Shown here one piece after another: positions 1 through 9,270 of a stretch of DNA of 64,000 nucleotides. How positions within the stretch are numbered: position 1 is the first letter of the stretch; each line of letters starts with the position of its first letter. The stretch is from Coleofasciculus sp040219735 (GTDB lineage Bacteria; Cyanobacteriota; Cyanobacteriia; Cyanobacteriales; Coleofasciculaceae): assembly GCA_040219735.1 (NCBI GenBank), contig JAVJRX010000047.1; one strand, 5' to 3'. The notes under the pieces are model-generated. The model ran no database searches. It had not been told where the DNA came from and was given only the letters and a program-made list of their open reading frames with translations. Made by a program: the position numbers and the translations under genes.

Positions 1-336
1 GAAGTTTATCAAACTCAAGCGCCATCTATTCCCAAATTTGCCAGATATGGATCTATAGAAACCCATCAAGGCAACCTAAAAGAAATTGAACAAGATTTTA
101 TCAACTCAGGTTTATTCCAGAATTTCTTGTCAGAACAGTTAGTTTGTGATACGACTCATAGCATTGATGAGTATTTGACACTTTTGAGTACAATATCACC
201 CTACATAAAGTTAGAGTCGCTGCAACGAACCTCCTTATTTTCTGGTATGAGAGAAGTGTTAGAGAGAACCTGTACAGGAAAGCTAAAAACCTCCTATCTT
301 TCAGCTTTGCAAGTTGCCCATGTCAATCACGGGTAA
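1..336 (+). CDS. Class I SAM-dependent methyltransferase, C-terminal part
   Basis: The frame is open from the first base of the window, so only the last 111 codons of a longer gene are here. The TTG at 127 is an internal codon, not a start. The tail reads like the C-terminus of cyanobacterial class I methyltransferases: an 'YIKLESLQR' segment, then 'LFSGMREVLE', then 'TSYLSALQVAHVN' just before the stop. The SAM-binding Rossmann motifs would lie upstream, outside the window. The substrate cannot be told. Family assignment rests on recall of this tail. Confidence 0.6.
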   Translation, partial: EVYQTQAPSIPKFARYGSIETHQGNLKEIEQDFINSGLFQNFLSEQLVCDTTHSIDEYLTLLSTISPYIKLESLQRTSLFSGMREVLERTCTGKLKTSYLSALQVAHVNHG

Positions 337-414
337 AAAAGAACGTGGGAGAAAGTTGAAATAGGATGATCAGCCAGATGATTTTAGCGAAAAGAGTAAC
401 GATGACAATTTTTG

Positions 415-870
415 CTAACTACACCCTTGCATTGACCGACTCCCATTTGGCATAGTAGCTCCACAAAAGTTGGTTAGATAAACATTTGCGGTTTTAATCT
501 TGGCTTGGCGTAAATTAGCGTTGACTAAGTTGGTACTAATTAACGAAGCATTACTTAAATCGACGCCTTTAAGGTTCGCACTGTTGAAGTTTGCCCCATT
601 CAAATTAGCGCCATTTAGAGAGGCTCCACTCAAATCTGCTTCTGCTAAATTGGCATTACTCAGATTCGCACCATCTAATATAGCCTCCTTGAGATTAGCA
701 CCTTTTAAGTTGGCACCCTTGAGATCGACATTACTCAAGTCACAGCCAGGGCAATCTCTCGCTTTGGCTATCTTTGCTGGAACGTCAGAGTTTGTCTGTT
801 CGACTGTCACTCCAGTACAAGCAGGTGTACTGAAAACGAATAGGGAAATAATTATGTTTAGGGGTTTCAT
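415..870 (-). CDS. Secreted pentapeptide-repeat protein
   Basis: 151 residues from the ATG at 870, which I prefer to an upstream start at 930 because it begins an export signal (MKPLNIIISLFVFSTPAC). The signal ends in a lipobox-like STPAC, although Pro at -2 is unusual, so lipoprotein status is uncertain. Residues about 44-135 are about 18 consecutive A(D/N)LXX repeats (DLKGA, NLKGA, NLSNA, DLSGA and so on), which form a right-handed quadrilateral beta-helix. The helix is preceded by CPGC and followed by CGAT. Such proteins are common in cyanobacteria and mostly of unknown role. The upstream spacer (912-981) is an interspersed repeat. Confidence 0.85.
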   Translation of the reverse strand: MKPLNIIISLFVFSTPACTGVTVEQTNSDVPAKIAKARDCPGCDLSNVDLKGANLKGANLKEAILDGANLSNANLAEADLSGASLNGANLNGANFNSANLKGVDLSNASLISTNLVNANLRQAKIKTANVYLTNFCGATMPNGSRSMQGCS

Positions 871-911
871 ATCACGTAAGGTTTTTAAGGTTCTACCACT
901 TAAAATTTGGT

Positions 912-981
912 CTGGGCGGGTTTTGCACAAACGTTACCATCAATCGCTAAGCATAAAATCCCTAAACCCGCCCCTACAAAT
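912..981. repeat. Interspersed inverted repeat (GGGCGGGTTT family), copy 1
   Basis: Begins GGGCGGGTTT and ends AAACCCGCCCCTACA, so the ends are mutually inverted. The centre contains 'AACGTTACCATCAATCG'. Other copies are at 5856-5926, 14569-14720 (inside a gene), 33161-33247, 36556-36620 and 39354-39420. No ORF is carried, so this is a MITE- or REP-like element. Confidence 0.8.
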
Positions 982-1025
982 TCACACGCCATGCCCGACT
1001 AGCGAAGCCAAGGGTCAAAACTCCT

Positions 1026-3023
1026 TTATCGACCCACCAGTTTATCCCGCAGATGTTTAATTTTATCGCGATACTGGGCAGCTTCCTCAAATTCCAGATT
1101 TTTAGCCGCCTCCTTCATCTGAGTTTCTAATTGACTAATTAACTCAGGAATCTGTTCTAAGGGTAAATCCTCTACTTGTTCAGAAACCTTTGCCAACTGT
1201 TGATGATTCAACCGCCGCGACACATCCAAGAATGCCAAAATCGCATTACTGGATTTTTTGACAATCGGTTGGGGGGTAATGCCATGCATCCGGTTATATG
1301 CCAATTGAATTCCCCGACGCCGTTCTGTCTCATCAATGGCTTTTGCCATGCTATCGGTAAGATTATCAGCATAGAGAATGGCTTGTCCCCGAACATGACG
1401 CGCCGCCCGACCAATGGTTTGAATCAGGGATCGTGCAGCCCGGAGGAATCCTTCCTTATCAGCGTCTAAGATAGCCACCAAAGATACTTCTGGTAAATCT
1501 AACCCCTCGCGCAACAAATTCACGCCAATGAGTGCATCAAAATCGCCCTCCCGCAATGATTGCAAAATTTCAATCCGTTCAATTGAATTAATTTCCGAGT
1601 GTAAATAGCGCACGCGAATGCCGCGTTCCTGTAAATATTCAGTTAAATCTTCTGCCATTCGCTTAGTTAACGTGGTGATAAGTACCCGTTCTTTTTTGGA
1701 TGCCCGTTCCTGAATTTCCGCGAATAAGTCATCCACTTGACCTTCGGTGGGACGGACAAAGATTTCTGGGTCAACAACCCCCGTGGGACGAATTACTTGT
1801 TCCACTATCTGTTCTTGGGACTGTTCAAGTTCCCAATCTCCAGGAGTAGCGGAAACAAAGATACATTGGTTGACTTTTGTCCAAAATTCTTCTGCCTTCA
1901 GGGGACGATTATCTGCTGCACTGGGTAAGCGAAAACCATGGTCAATTAATACCCGCTTCCGGGCTTGGTCGCCGTTGTACATCCCCCGAATTTGGGGTAC
2001 GGTGACATGGGATTCATCCACGACTAATAACCAATCTTTGGGGAAGTAATCAATTAAACATTCTGGGGGTTCTCCCGCCCTACGTCCGGCGAGGTGGCGG
2101 GAATAGTTTTCCACACCATTACAATATCCAACTTCGCGCAAGAGTTCTAGATCATAGCGGGTGCGCTGTTCTAAGCGCTGGGCTTCGAGTAATTTGCCAG
2201 CCTGTTGTAACTGGGTGACTTGTTCTTGGAGTTCCGTTTCAATGGCGTTACAGGCTTCTTCTAATCGTTCATCTGGGGTAACAAAGTGACGGGCGGGGTA
2301 GATATTGAGGGCGTCGAGACTTTGGATAATTCCACCTGTCACGGGGTCAACATAGCGGATAGCATCAATCTCATCACCAAAGAATTCGACGCGAATAATT
2401 CGGTCTTCATAAGCCGGACCAATTTCGAGTACATCTCCCTTGACTCGGAACCGTCCCCGCCCCATTTCTATATCATTGCGGGAATATTGGACAGAGGCTA
2501 AATCGCGCAGGAGTTTACGCTGATTTAATTCTGTACCCACTCGCAGGGGAATCGCGGCTTTGAGGTATTCTGAGGGAATGCCCAAGCCATAGATACAGCT
2601 AATCGAGGCTACCACAATCACATCTCGCCTTTCAAAGAGCGATCGCGTGGCGGAGTGGCGCAGCATATCGATTTCATCGTTAATCGCGGCGCTTTTTTCG
2701 ATATAGGTATCACTGACGGGAATATAGGCTTCCGGTTGGTAGTAGTCGTAGTAGGAGACAAAATACTCCACCGCATTCTGGGGAAAGAAGTCCCGCAACT
2801 CGTTACAGAGTTGGGCGGCTAAGGTTTTATTGTGCGCCAGTACCAGAGTGGGTTTGCCCATCTGTTCAATCACTCTGGCTACGGTATGGGTTTTACCCGT
2901 TCCCGTCGCACCGAGGAGGGTTTGGAAACGGTTACCCGCTTTCAGAGAAGTTGTTAGGCGGGAAATGGCTTGGGGTTGGTCGCCCTTGGCTTCAAAGGGG
3001 GCTTGCAGATCAAAGGGTATCAT
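1026..3023 (-). CDS. uvrB: Excinuclease ABC subunit B (UvrB)
   Basis: 665 residues, the usual UvrB length. UvrB is the damage-verifying helicase-like subunit of nucleotide excision repair: it is loaded by UvrA and then recruits UvrC for incision. Walker A GATGTGKT is at residues 38-45. The damage-probing beta-hairpin region (YYDYYQPEAYIP) follows, then the DESH Walker B near 335, helicase motifs (TLTKRMAEDL, QTIGRAARH), and a C-terminal UVR coiled-coil motif (EFEEAAQYRDKI) that binds UvrC. The ATG at 3023 gives the standard N-terminus. It is a stand-alone gene; the next upstream gene is divergent. Confidence 0.98.
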   Translation of the reverse strand: MIPFDLQAPFEAKGDQPQAISRLTTSLKAGNRFQTLLGATGTGKTHTVARVIEQMGKPTLVLAHNKTLAAQLCNELRDFFPQNAVEYFVSYYDYYQPEAYIPVSDTYIEKSAAINDEIDMLRHSATRSLFERRDVIVVASISCIYGLGIPSEYLKAAIPLRVGTELNQRKLLRDLASVQYSRNDIEMGRGRFRVKGDVLEIGPAYEDRIIRVEFFGDEIDAIRYVDPVTGGIIQSLDALNIYPARHFVTPDERLEEACNAIETELQEQVTQLQQAGKLLEAQRLEQRTRYDLELLREVGYCNGVENYSRHLAGRRAGEPPECLIDYFPKDWLLVVDESHVTVPQIRGMYNGDQARKRVLIDHGFRLPSAADNRPLKAEEFWTKVNQCIFVSATPGDWELEQSQEQIVEQVIRPTGVVDPEIFVRPTEGQVDDLFAEIQERASKKERVLITTLTKRMAEDLTEYLQERGIRVRYLHSEINSIERIEILQSLREGDFDALIGVNLLREGLDLPEVSLVAILDADKEGFLRAARSLIQTIGRAARHVRGQAILYADNLTDSMAKAIDETERRRGIQLAYNRMHGITPQPIVKKSSNAILAFLDVSRRLNHQQLAKVSEQVEDLPLEQIPELISQLETQMKEAAKNLEFEEAAQYRDKIKHLRDKLVGR

Positions 3024-3122
3024 TTGTCAGGGAAGGGGGAACAGGGAACAGGGAATAGAAAATTCATCATTCATGATGCCTGCTTTGGTTTAGGGTAAAA
3101 GGAATAACGATTAACTTTTGCA

Positions 3123-4100
3123 ATGAACCGACTGCAAAAAGCCATTACAATTTTCGGCATAACTGCCACGGTGAATGCCTGGGGTATCATTCCCTCTATC
3201 TGCGACAACGGGACACTATTTAGTATAGCTACTGCTCAGGCGGGACAAGATGGGGAACCGGGAGTTCGGGTCAAGCCTCAATCTAGAGAGGTTCAAGTTT
3301 CTCCCTCAGAATCAGTTGTCCCCAGTCAACTTACCCAGTCGAATCCGACACCAGGAATGAGCCGTCCCTTGACGGATGAACTTGATGTCAGTCTTTTAGC
3401 CAGAACGGTTGCTAATTTTATTCAAGCCGAACGCTATCAAACTGAATCGGAAATGCAATTCAGTTTTGAGGCACAGGGTTTTACCGGTCAATTTTCGGTG
3501 TTGGTTAAAACAATTGCCCAATCTCCTCAGCAGTTTCGCACCGAGATTTCTACACCTGAGTCAGGCGAATTTGCCCAACCGACTTATATTCTGGTTTCTG
3601 ATGGTGATCAGGTCTGGATTTATAATCCCGGCTTAAAGCAATACACCGTTATGGATTATGAACGTTTTAACCAATCGAATGATAGCTTTTTTATTGGCTT
3701 TTCTTCGATGTTATTTCTAGAAATGTCTGCTCCTTTTAGGCAAGCCTTTTCTGAAGGTGGAGTGACGGCAGAGGGAGTGATTGATCAGCTTGAATCGGTT
3801 TTTAAGGCGGAAGATGATATGCCATTGCAGGGTAATATTCTAAATTTAGAGGGACAAGACTACTATGCCTATCGCTATAAGGATCGCCAAGCCGGATTTA
3901 CGTTCACATTTTTGGTGGAACCCAATACAGCCGCAGTTGATCAGCTTCAAATTAGTGGGAAAGCGGACGGAATGGATATCAAGATGACCGAAAATATTAT
4001 TCGCCGTGTGCCATCTCCTATTGTTGCTGCTGATACCTTTACCTTTTATCCGCCAGCCGGGGTGACTCAGGTGGAATCTATGGAAATTGACATTTTTTAG
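3123..4100 (+). CDS. Secreted DUF2092/LolA-like protein
   Basis: 325 residues. An N-terminal export signal (about 1-38) is followed by a low-complexity Pro/Ser/Gln linker to about residue 80. The rest alternates short beta strands: 'MQFSFEAQGFTGQFSV', then 'YILVSDGDQVWIYNP', then a last strand block ending in 'FTFYPPAGV'. This resembles the half-barrel of LolA/LppX/DUF2092 periplasmic proteins, which bind lipids or act in envelope biogenesis. The start ATG at 3123 has no strong Shine-Dalgarno sequence. sodC follows 77 bases later on the same strand, so the two may be co-transcribed. The fold call is inferred from pattern; function unknown. Confidence 0.6.
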   Translation: MNRLQKAITIFGITATVNAWGIIPSICDNGTLFSIATAQAGQDGEPGVRVKPQSREVQVSPSESVVPSQLTQSNPTPGMSRPLTDELDVSLLARTVANFIQAERYQTESEMQFSFEAQGFTGQFSVLVKTIAQSPQQFRTEISTPESGEFAQPTYILVSDGDQVWIYNPGLKQYTVMDYERFNQSNDSFFIGFSSMLFLEMSAPFRQAFSEGGVTAEGVIDQLESVFKAEDDMPLQGNILNLEGQDYYAYRYKDRQAGFTFTFLVEPNTAAVDQLQISGKADGMDIKMTENIIRRVPSPIVAADTFTFYPPAGVTQVESMEIDIF

Positions 4101-4177
4101 GAAATAGCTGAGGATTAATAATAGCTTGAATTTGACTTGTTTGATTCAAATTGTAGTGCATTACCATTTAACTGGAG

Positions 4178-4780
4178 ATGACCTTGATTAATAGACCCCT
4201 GAGAATTATCGCGATCGCGTTTTTTTCGACGCTGCTGATGTTCGTGTACGGCTGTCAGCCAACAAACAATGTGACTGAGGAACCTGTGACAGAACCCCAA
4301 GAAGAAGTGACAGAACAACAAGCTAGCATCGCCACCGCCGTCATCAACAGCACAACTGATCCCTCAGAAGTTTTGGGGGAGGCTGAGTTTACCAACACGG
4401 CGGATGGTATGTTGATTGAAGTGACGATGACAAATGCTCCATCGGGAGAACGTGCTTTCCACATCCATGAATCGGGTAGTTGTGCGGATCAAGGGAATGC
4501 GGCTGGCGGTCATTTTAATCCAGATGATGTGAAACATGGATTAATTACCGAAGATGGGTTTGAGAATGCTCATGGGGGAGATTTAGGCAATATTACGATG
4601 GCTGAAGATGGTACTGGTACAAAAAGTATGACTGTTGAGAGACTCACGTTCACTGAAGGGAAATATGCGATTGGGAATCGGGCGGTGATTCTTCATGAAA
4701 AGCCAGATGATTTCGGTCAACCTACGGGTAATGCTGGTGGACGAGTTGGCTGTGGAATTATTGAAGTGACTGATTCGTAG
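4178..4780 (+). CDS. sodC: Cu/Zn superoxide dismutase, lipoprotein type
   Basis: 200 residues. Dismutes superoxide outside the cytoplasm. The leader ends in a lipobox-like FVYGC with Cys26, followed by an acidic Thr/Glu linker, so membrane anchoring in the periplasm is likely. All metal ligands can be placed: Cu ligands His95, His97, bridging His112 and His173; Zn ligands His112, His120, His132 and Asp135. The structural disulfide would be Cys102-Cys192. C-terminal signature GNAGGRVGCGII is present. Cu/Zn SOD is less common in cyanobacteria than Fe, Mn or Ni forms. The GGAG directly before the ATG is too close to be a good ribosome-binding site. Confidence 0.93.
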   Translation: MTLINRPLRIIAIAFFSTLLMFVYGCQPTNNVTEEPVTEPQEEVTEQQASIATAVINSTTDPSEVLGEAEFTNTADGMLIEVTMTNAPSGERAFHIHESGSCADQGNAAGGHFNPDDVKHGLITEDGFENAHGGDLGNITMAEDGTGTKSMTVERLTFTEGKYAIGNRAVILHEKPDDFGQPTGNAGGRVGCGIIEVTDS

Positions 4781-4992
4781 GAGTCGGATAAAATTCAACT
4801 GGGTTATGGGTTGGTTGGCTGGCTTTCAAATCCAATGGCTTGGCTCTCCCGTACTTGTGGTGAAAAACCCTATATTAGTGATAGCTTCCCTAAAAAGATT
4901 GTTTTGAAAGCCTTGCCCCAGAAAGTTTCCAAGAATAATCAGGTTTGCTTATCACCATAAGTACGGAAGACCCAAGAGGCGTAATCAGGAAC

Positions 4993-5754
4993 TTAGTAAT
5001 AGTAAGGATTATCGGGTTCAGGGACTTTTTCCACCTCACTCGCGTCAATCACCAATTGCCGTTTACCTTTTAACGTTTCCGTAATCATTTTACCTTTCAC
5101 TTGTATCCAGGTGTCCGGTTCATAAGCCTTACGATTTCCCGGAAGTTTCACGGGTAAACTGACCGGATAAGCATCTGCTGCACAGCAGGTAATCACAAAA
5201 CGAGTCACTAATAAATAGTTCGAGGATAGGTTTTCGGGATAAACGACAAACCCTTTAACATTAACCGCTTGACCCGCATATTCATCAGGTTCAGGATAAA
5301 CACTTAGGGTGCGAATCCATTCAATCAGCGATCGCGCTTCGGGTTTGCTAGCGCTGCGAAAGGATTGGGGCTGGGTGCGGGTGGCGGTTAAGGATTCCAT
5401 GACACCTCGTTGAATCGCTATCTGGCTGGTAAAGACTTTGGGTTCCACCAATAGTCCTAAAATCGCCGTGGCTAACAACAATCCTGTACTCCAACCCGGT
5501 GGAAACCAGCTAATATGTTGCATCATCGGCATCGTTTTGGGATTTCGGGGTGGTAATTGACCGATGACTTGAATGGCTTTTAACACCGCCAGCACTAGCA
5601 AAAGTATCCCAGTTCCCAGAACTAAGGCAAAGTAATTCGGGTGAATGAGTAAATTTAACTCGCCACTGACCCAGTATTGAATCAACAAAATTCCCCAGAT
5701 GCCTAGGGTGATAATATCGAGTATGGGTAGTAAAAGACGTTGTTTTTTTATCAT
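4993..5754 (-). CDS. TIGR03943-family membrane protein (permease partner, YcgQ-like)
   Basis: 253 residues. Two N-terminal membrane helices (about 10-30 and 40-62) and a third near 90-110 are followed by a soluble domain with an OB-like region: 'QAVNVKGFVVYPE', then 'RFVITCCAADAYP', then 'WIQVKGKM'. The CCAADA motif is typical of TIGR03943/YcgQ proteins, which are encoded beside a UPF0718/DUF318 permease, as here (gene at 5938-6966). The pair is thought to form an efflux-type transporter of unknown substrate. The start ATG (5752-5754) is the last unit of a heptanucleotide tandem tract, so the exact start is uncertain. Confidence 0.8.
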   Translation of the reverse strand: MIKKQRLLLPILDIITLGIWGILLIQYWVSGELNLLIHPNYFALVLGTGILLLVLAVLKAIQVIGQLPPRNPKTMPMMQHISWFPPGWSTGLLLATAILGLLVEPKVFTSQIAIQRGVMESLTATRTQPQSFRSASKPEARSLIEWIRTLSVYPEPDEYAGQAVNVKGFVVYPENLSSNYLLVTRFVITCCAADAYPVSLPVKLPGNRKAYEPDTWIQVKGKMITETLKGKRQLVIDASEVEKVPEPDNPYYY

Positions 5755-5828
5755 TGGTCATTGGTCATTGGTCATTGGTCATTGGTCATTGGTCATTGGT
5801 CATTGGTCATTGGTCATTGGTCATTGGT
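5752..5828. repeat. Heptanucleotide tandem repeat, 11 units of CATTGGT (STRR type)
   Basis: Eleven perfect head-to-tail 7-bp units. Read on the minus strand the unit is ACCAATG, so every unit holds an ATG. The final one is the start codon of the TIGR03943 gene, and successive ATGs cycle through all three frames. The unit is a rotation of TTGGTCA, which I recall as one of the short tandemly repeated repetitive (STRR) heptamers of heterocystous cyanobacteria. Confidence 0.95.
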
Positions 5829-5855
5829 CAAATAATTCTATCATTCCAAATTTAG

Positions 5856-5926
5856 TCAGGGCGGGTTTAGTTAAGTTAGTGGTTTGATCCGAAATGTTAT
5901 CGGTAAAACCCGCCCCTACACATTCA
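5856..5926. repeat. Interspersed inverted repeat (GGGCGGGTTT family), copy 2
   Basis: Starts GGGCGGGTTTAG and ends AAAACCCGCCCCTACACATT. It lies between the permease gene and its TIGR03943 partner, directly beside the heptamer tract. Confidence 0.8.
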
Positions 5927-5937
5927 AAACTTTATAA

Positions 5938-6966
5938 CTAACTCAGATGTAAATTAACCATTAAGGTTAGCAAAAAGGTTAATTGGGCGGCGAGGGCAAA
6001 TAAGTAAAAAATTGCCCTAGCTTTAAAGACGGAGAACATTAAACCAATCGCCTTGATGTCTATCATTGGACCGAATACCAAAAAGGCTAATAATGAACCA
6101 CTGGTAAAAGTTGAAGCAAAGGCGAGGGCGAAGAAGGAGTCAACGGTTGAACAAATTGAAACGACGGCGGCTAATAGCATCATCGCCAGAATTGAGGTGA
6201 TTGGACCCGAACCCAAACTGAGGATGATTTCACGGGGAACGGCGACTTGAATCGTCGCCGCGATCGCACTCCCAATTATTAGCACAGCGCCTAACTCTCG
6301 TAACTCTTGCACGGTATTGTCTAAGAACAAGCGCCAGCGATCGGACCAAGGCTTACGGGGGGGGGTAGCGGCGAGTGAGGCTTGGAGAACTGTCGCATCC
6401 ATGGGGATGGGGGTTCCCGGTTGACCCAGTAAAAATGTACCTGATTGCAGGAGGGCGGGTTGGGGTTCCTTTTGCACAGAAGGTTTGACTTTGCGTTCTT
6501 TGGGAAGCACCATGGAACGGGTGATAGTTTGTTGCAACAAAGGACGCATATCTTTCTGAACGCTGAAGACGCAACCGATAACTATGGCAATACTCAGGGA
6601 AAACAAGACCCGTAAGACCACAATTTCCGGCTGATCTCGAAAGGCGACCCAAGTTGACCAAATTACAATCGGGTTAATCGTGGGGGCGGCTAGCAGAAAC
6701 CCGATTGACACCGATACAGGTGCCCCTTGTAGCAGCAACCGCCGTGACACAGGAACATTCCCACATTCACACACCGGGAAGAAAAATCCCGCACAACTCC
6801 CCACAACCGCCCCGAGGAAGGGGTTCTTCGGTAAGGAAGCAATCAGCCGTCCCTCATCGACGAACAACAGCAGTAAGCCGGAAAATAAGACGCCAATGAG
6901 TAAAAATGGGATTGCCTCGACCAGCAAACTCAAGAAAAGGGTAAAGGCGTTGTTTAACTGACTCAT
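5938..6966 (-). CDS. UPF0718 / DUF318 (ArsP_1-type) permease
   Basis: 342 residues from the ATG at 6966 (MSQLNNAFTLFLSLLVEA). An in-frame start at 7092 would add 42 residues unlike the family. About eight membrane helices in two halves separated by a long hydrophilic loop (about residues 160-215). The first half carries the family signature CECGNVPVSRRLL followed by a 'FLLAAPTINPIV' helix; the second half has 'SICSTVDSFFALAF' and 'FGPMIDIKAIGLM'. Family members include ArsP and YcgR/YraQ-type permeases, which export organoarsenicals or unknown substrates. Its partner lies downstream on the same strand after a 183-bp repeat-filled gap. Confidence 0.88.
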   Translation of the reverse strand: MSQLNNAFTLFLSLLVEAIPFLLIGVLFSGLLLLFVDEGRLIASLPKNPFLGAVVGSCAGFFFPVCECGNVPVSRRLLLQGAPVSVSIGFLLAAPTINPIVIWSTWVAFRDQPEIVVLRVLFSLSIAIVIGCVFSVQKDMRPLLQQTITRSMVLPKERKVKPSVQKEPQPALLQSGTFLLGQPGTPIPMDATVLQASLAATPPRKPWSDRWRLFLDNTVQELRELGAVLIIGSAIAATIQVAVPREIILSLGSGPITSILAMMLLAAVVSICSTVDSFFALAFASTFTSGSLLAFLVFGPMIDIKAIGLMFSVFKARAIFYLFALAAQLTFLLTLMVNLHLS

Positions 6967-7278
6967 GCATTTAAGCGTTTCGCGATCGAGGGTCTTTTTA
7001 CACGTAAGCGCTATTGTATCAGATAGTTTCCAGGGAGGGAGGGAAACGGGGATCAAGCGATAATAAATACCATTCACGGTGCAATAAATCAAATCAGGAT
7101 TTACACAAATTTACTGTTGACCCCCTATATGGAGAGTCTAATGCATGAATTATTGGTGTCAATTTAAGCTCAAATATCTCCAATACCTTGATTTTACTTC
7201 TCCCTAACCCTCCTCCGAAGACGGGTGACGGGAAAATTTCTCACATTTTTTACTGATATCTAATAGGACATTTCCGTA

Positions 7279-8418
7279 ATGACAACCAACCCCTTAAAAT
7301 CAGCAAAGGCTCGTGTAATTGCGTTTTATCTGCCGCAATTTCATCCCATCCCTGAAAATGATCAAGCCTGGGGAAAAGGCTTCACAGAATGGACAAACGT
7401 TGCTAAAGCCAAGCCATTATTCCCCGGACACAACCAACCCAAAATTCCCGCTGATTTAGGCTTTTATGATTTGCGTTTACCCGAAGCCCGACAAGCGCAA
7501 ACGGATCTGGCAAGAGAGTATGGAATTGAAGGGTTTTGTTATTGGCATTATTGGTTTGCGGGGAAGCGAGTTTTAGAACGACCATTTAATGAGGTCTTAA
7601 AATCAGGTGAGCCGAATTTTCCGTTTTGTTTAGCTTGGGCAAATCAAACCTGGACGGGGATTTGGCATGGTTGTCCGGATCGGGTTTTAATTGAGCAAAC
7701 TTACCCTGGTTTGGCAGATTATACGACTCATTTCTATACCCTCCTGGATGCGTTTACTGATCCCCGCTATATCACGGTTGAGGGTAAACCCCTATTTCTG
7801 GTTTATAATCCGGAGGAATTGCCAGACCCGAAACAATTTACGGACTGTTGGAGAGACTTAGCAATTAAATCCGGGTTAAACGGACTCTATTTAATTGGAG
7901 TTGCCCGACATGAATACTGGTTTCCTGAAGCCAATGGGTTTGATGCGTCTGTTATTATCAATCCCGATTACGTTTTTACGCAGTCTTCCGCCCGAATTTT
8001 ACCAGAGAAGCAGGGTTTAACTAAAGTTAAGCAAAAGTTTAGTTCGTTCTCATCCCGGAGATTCTACCAAAAACATAAACAGTTTTCGGATTATCCGCTA
8101 CTTTATTCCTACGAAAAAGCGATTAAGTGTGCTTTTAAGGGAAGTCACCCCTATTTTTTGACTTATCCCTGTATTTTTCCGAATTGGGATAACACGCCGA
8201 GAACAGGTATCTATGGATTGGTGTTTCTCAAATCAACTCCTGATTTATTTAGAGTTCATCTGCAAGAGGCAATTGACACTGTATCGGAACGGGAATCTGA
8301 AAAGCAGCTAATTTTTATTCGTTCGTGGAATGAATGGGCGGAGGGGAATTATTTGGAGCCTGATCTGAAATTTGGCAAAGCTTTTTTAGAAGTTATTCGC
8401 GATGAAATCTATAGTTGA
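7279..8418 (+). CDS. WbsX-like / GH99-like domain protein (glycan biosynthesis)
   Basis: 379 residues covering the whole WbsX domain. Signature segments include 'AFYLPQFHPIPENDQAWG' near the start, 'FTEWTNVAKAKPLFPGH', 'GIEGFCYWHYWF' and 'RSWNEWAEGNYLEPD' near the end. Such proteins occur in O-antigen and exopolysaccharide clusters; the fold is a GH99-like TIM barrel and they are usually annotated as glycosyltransferases. No signal peptide is visible, so it is probably cytosolic. No other sugar genes adjoin it here. Activity and sugar are unknown. Confidence 0.85.
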   Translation: MTTNPLKSAKARVIAFYLPQFHPIPENDQAWGKGFTEWTNVAKAKPLFPGHNQPKIPADLGFYDLRLPEARQAQTDLAREYGIEGFCYWHYWFAGKRVLERPFNEVLKSGEPNFPFCLAWANQTWTGIWHGCPDRVLIEQTYPGLADYTTHFYTLLDAFTDPRYITVEGKPLFLVYNPEELPDPKQFTDCWRDLAIKSGLNGLYLIGVARHEYWFPEANGFDASVIINPDYVFTQSSARILPEKQGLTKVKQKFSSFSSRRFYQKHKQFSDYPLLYSYEKAIKCAFKGSHPYFLTYPCIFPNWDNTPRTGIYGLVFLKSTPDLFRVHLQEAIDTVSERESEKQLIFIRSWNEWAEGNYLEPDLKFGKAFLEVIRDEIYS

Positions 8419-8793
8419 AACTCAAATTAGAATCGGCGACTAGAAGTCACAACTACACAAACAAAGTCCGCCTGCGCGGACTAGATGATAAAGAGGTTTG
8501 TAAACCGGGATTCGCTATGATTGTTGTGTTCAATATTCAGCAAGCCAATGGAAAATTGTAGAGCATTAGCGAGTTGGGTGTATGTCAACGCAAGTAGGTT
8601 GGGCTCTTGGAACGTAGACGTGACGCGCAGCGATAGCGACGTAAGGAGCGTCAGCCTTCTCGTACTCCGGAGGAGAACCCGAAGGGTAGAGTAACCCAAC
8701 GCCATCGTTAGTTTGAACTAAACTAAATGTTTGTTGTAACGAAGCAAACGTTGATGGCGAATACAGCGCAACTACGAATGTCCAACATTCGGC
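8419..8793. repeat. Repeat-rich spacer, no gene
   Basis: Two recognisable repeats. 8434-8485 contains CAAACAAAGTCCGCCTGCGC, whose inverted copy is near 42011-42045. 8571-8705 starts GAGTTGGGTG, contains ATGTCAACGCAAGTAGGTTG at 8582 (inverted copy at 54549-54573) and ends AGAGTAACCCAACGCC. A 74-codon open frame on the minus strand lies wholly inside this repeat and is not taken as a gene. Confidence 0.7.
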
Positions 8794-9270
8794 TTAAGTG
8801 TATTCCTCTGGCTCAAAAGTCTCTCCAGGAAAAACGTTGTTATTGAGAATCTGCTCCAGAGAATAAGGACATTCTGGGGGAAAGGTTTTGTAACTTAAAG
8901 ATGTTTCGCGAACCGCTAAATCTAAGGCATCTTGATATCCATTCTCTAGGGCTTCAGGTAGGTAAGGTTGCAGACTGGGACTTTTTTTAAGCAGCCGTTC
9001 GACGCGACGGCGTTGTTCCCGGATAGTAGCAAACCAACTCCTTGAGCGCTTATCAGACTGAAACTCCCACTTGAGCAAATGTCCTAATAAAATTCCCAAG
9101 CGATTTTCCAGCTCTTGCCGTTCCTGTCTACCCAATGCTTCTATCTCCTCAACCAAGTTGGGAATATCTAAATGACTCCACTTTTGTTCCTGGAGCAATC
9201 TCGCTTGTTCCTGTGTCCATCCATAAAAGTCGAGTTCGTAAGCTGGAGACAATTTATTGGTTGTTTTCAT
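8794..9270 (-). CDS. DUF29 family protein
   Basis: 158 residues. Family hallmarks in order: 'YELDFYGWTQEQARLL' at the N-terminus, 'LDIPNLVEEIEALGRQE', a central 'LLGHLLKWEFQ', 'SWFATIREQRRRVERLL', and a C-terminal 'FPPECPYSLEQIL'. DUF29 proteins are small, soluble, helical, highly multiplied in cyanobacterial genomes, and of unknown function. The ATG at 9270 fits the usual family start with a short extension. Stand-alone gene; no partner visible. Confidence 0.9.
   Translation of the reverse strand: MKTTNKLSPAYELDFYGWTQEQARLLQEQKWSHLDIPNLVEEIEALGRQERQELENRLGILLGHLLKWEFQSDKRSRSWFATIREQRRRVERLLKKSPSLQPYLPEALENGYQDALDLAVRETSLSYKTFPPECPYSLEQILNNNVFPGETFEPEEYT

Noticed and set aside
500..1060. 186-codon plus-strand frame opposite the pentapeptide gene.
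   Set aside because: Leu/Ala-rich mirror of the pentapeptide repeats; runs on into an interspersed repeat.
5752..5828. Regular repeat considered as a CRISPR array.
   Set aside because: Units are contiguous 7-mers with no spacers.
8481..8705. 74-codon minus-strand frame.
   Set aside because: Lies almost entirely in an interspersed repeat and has no protein-like pattern.
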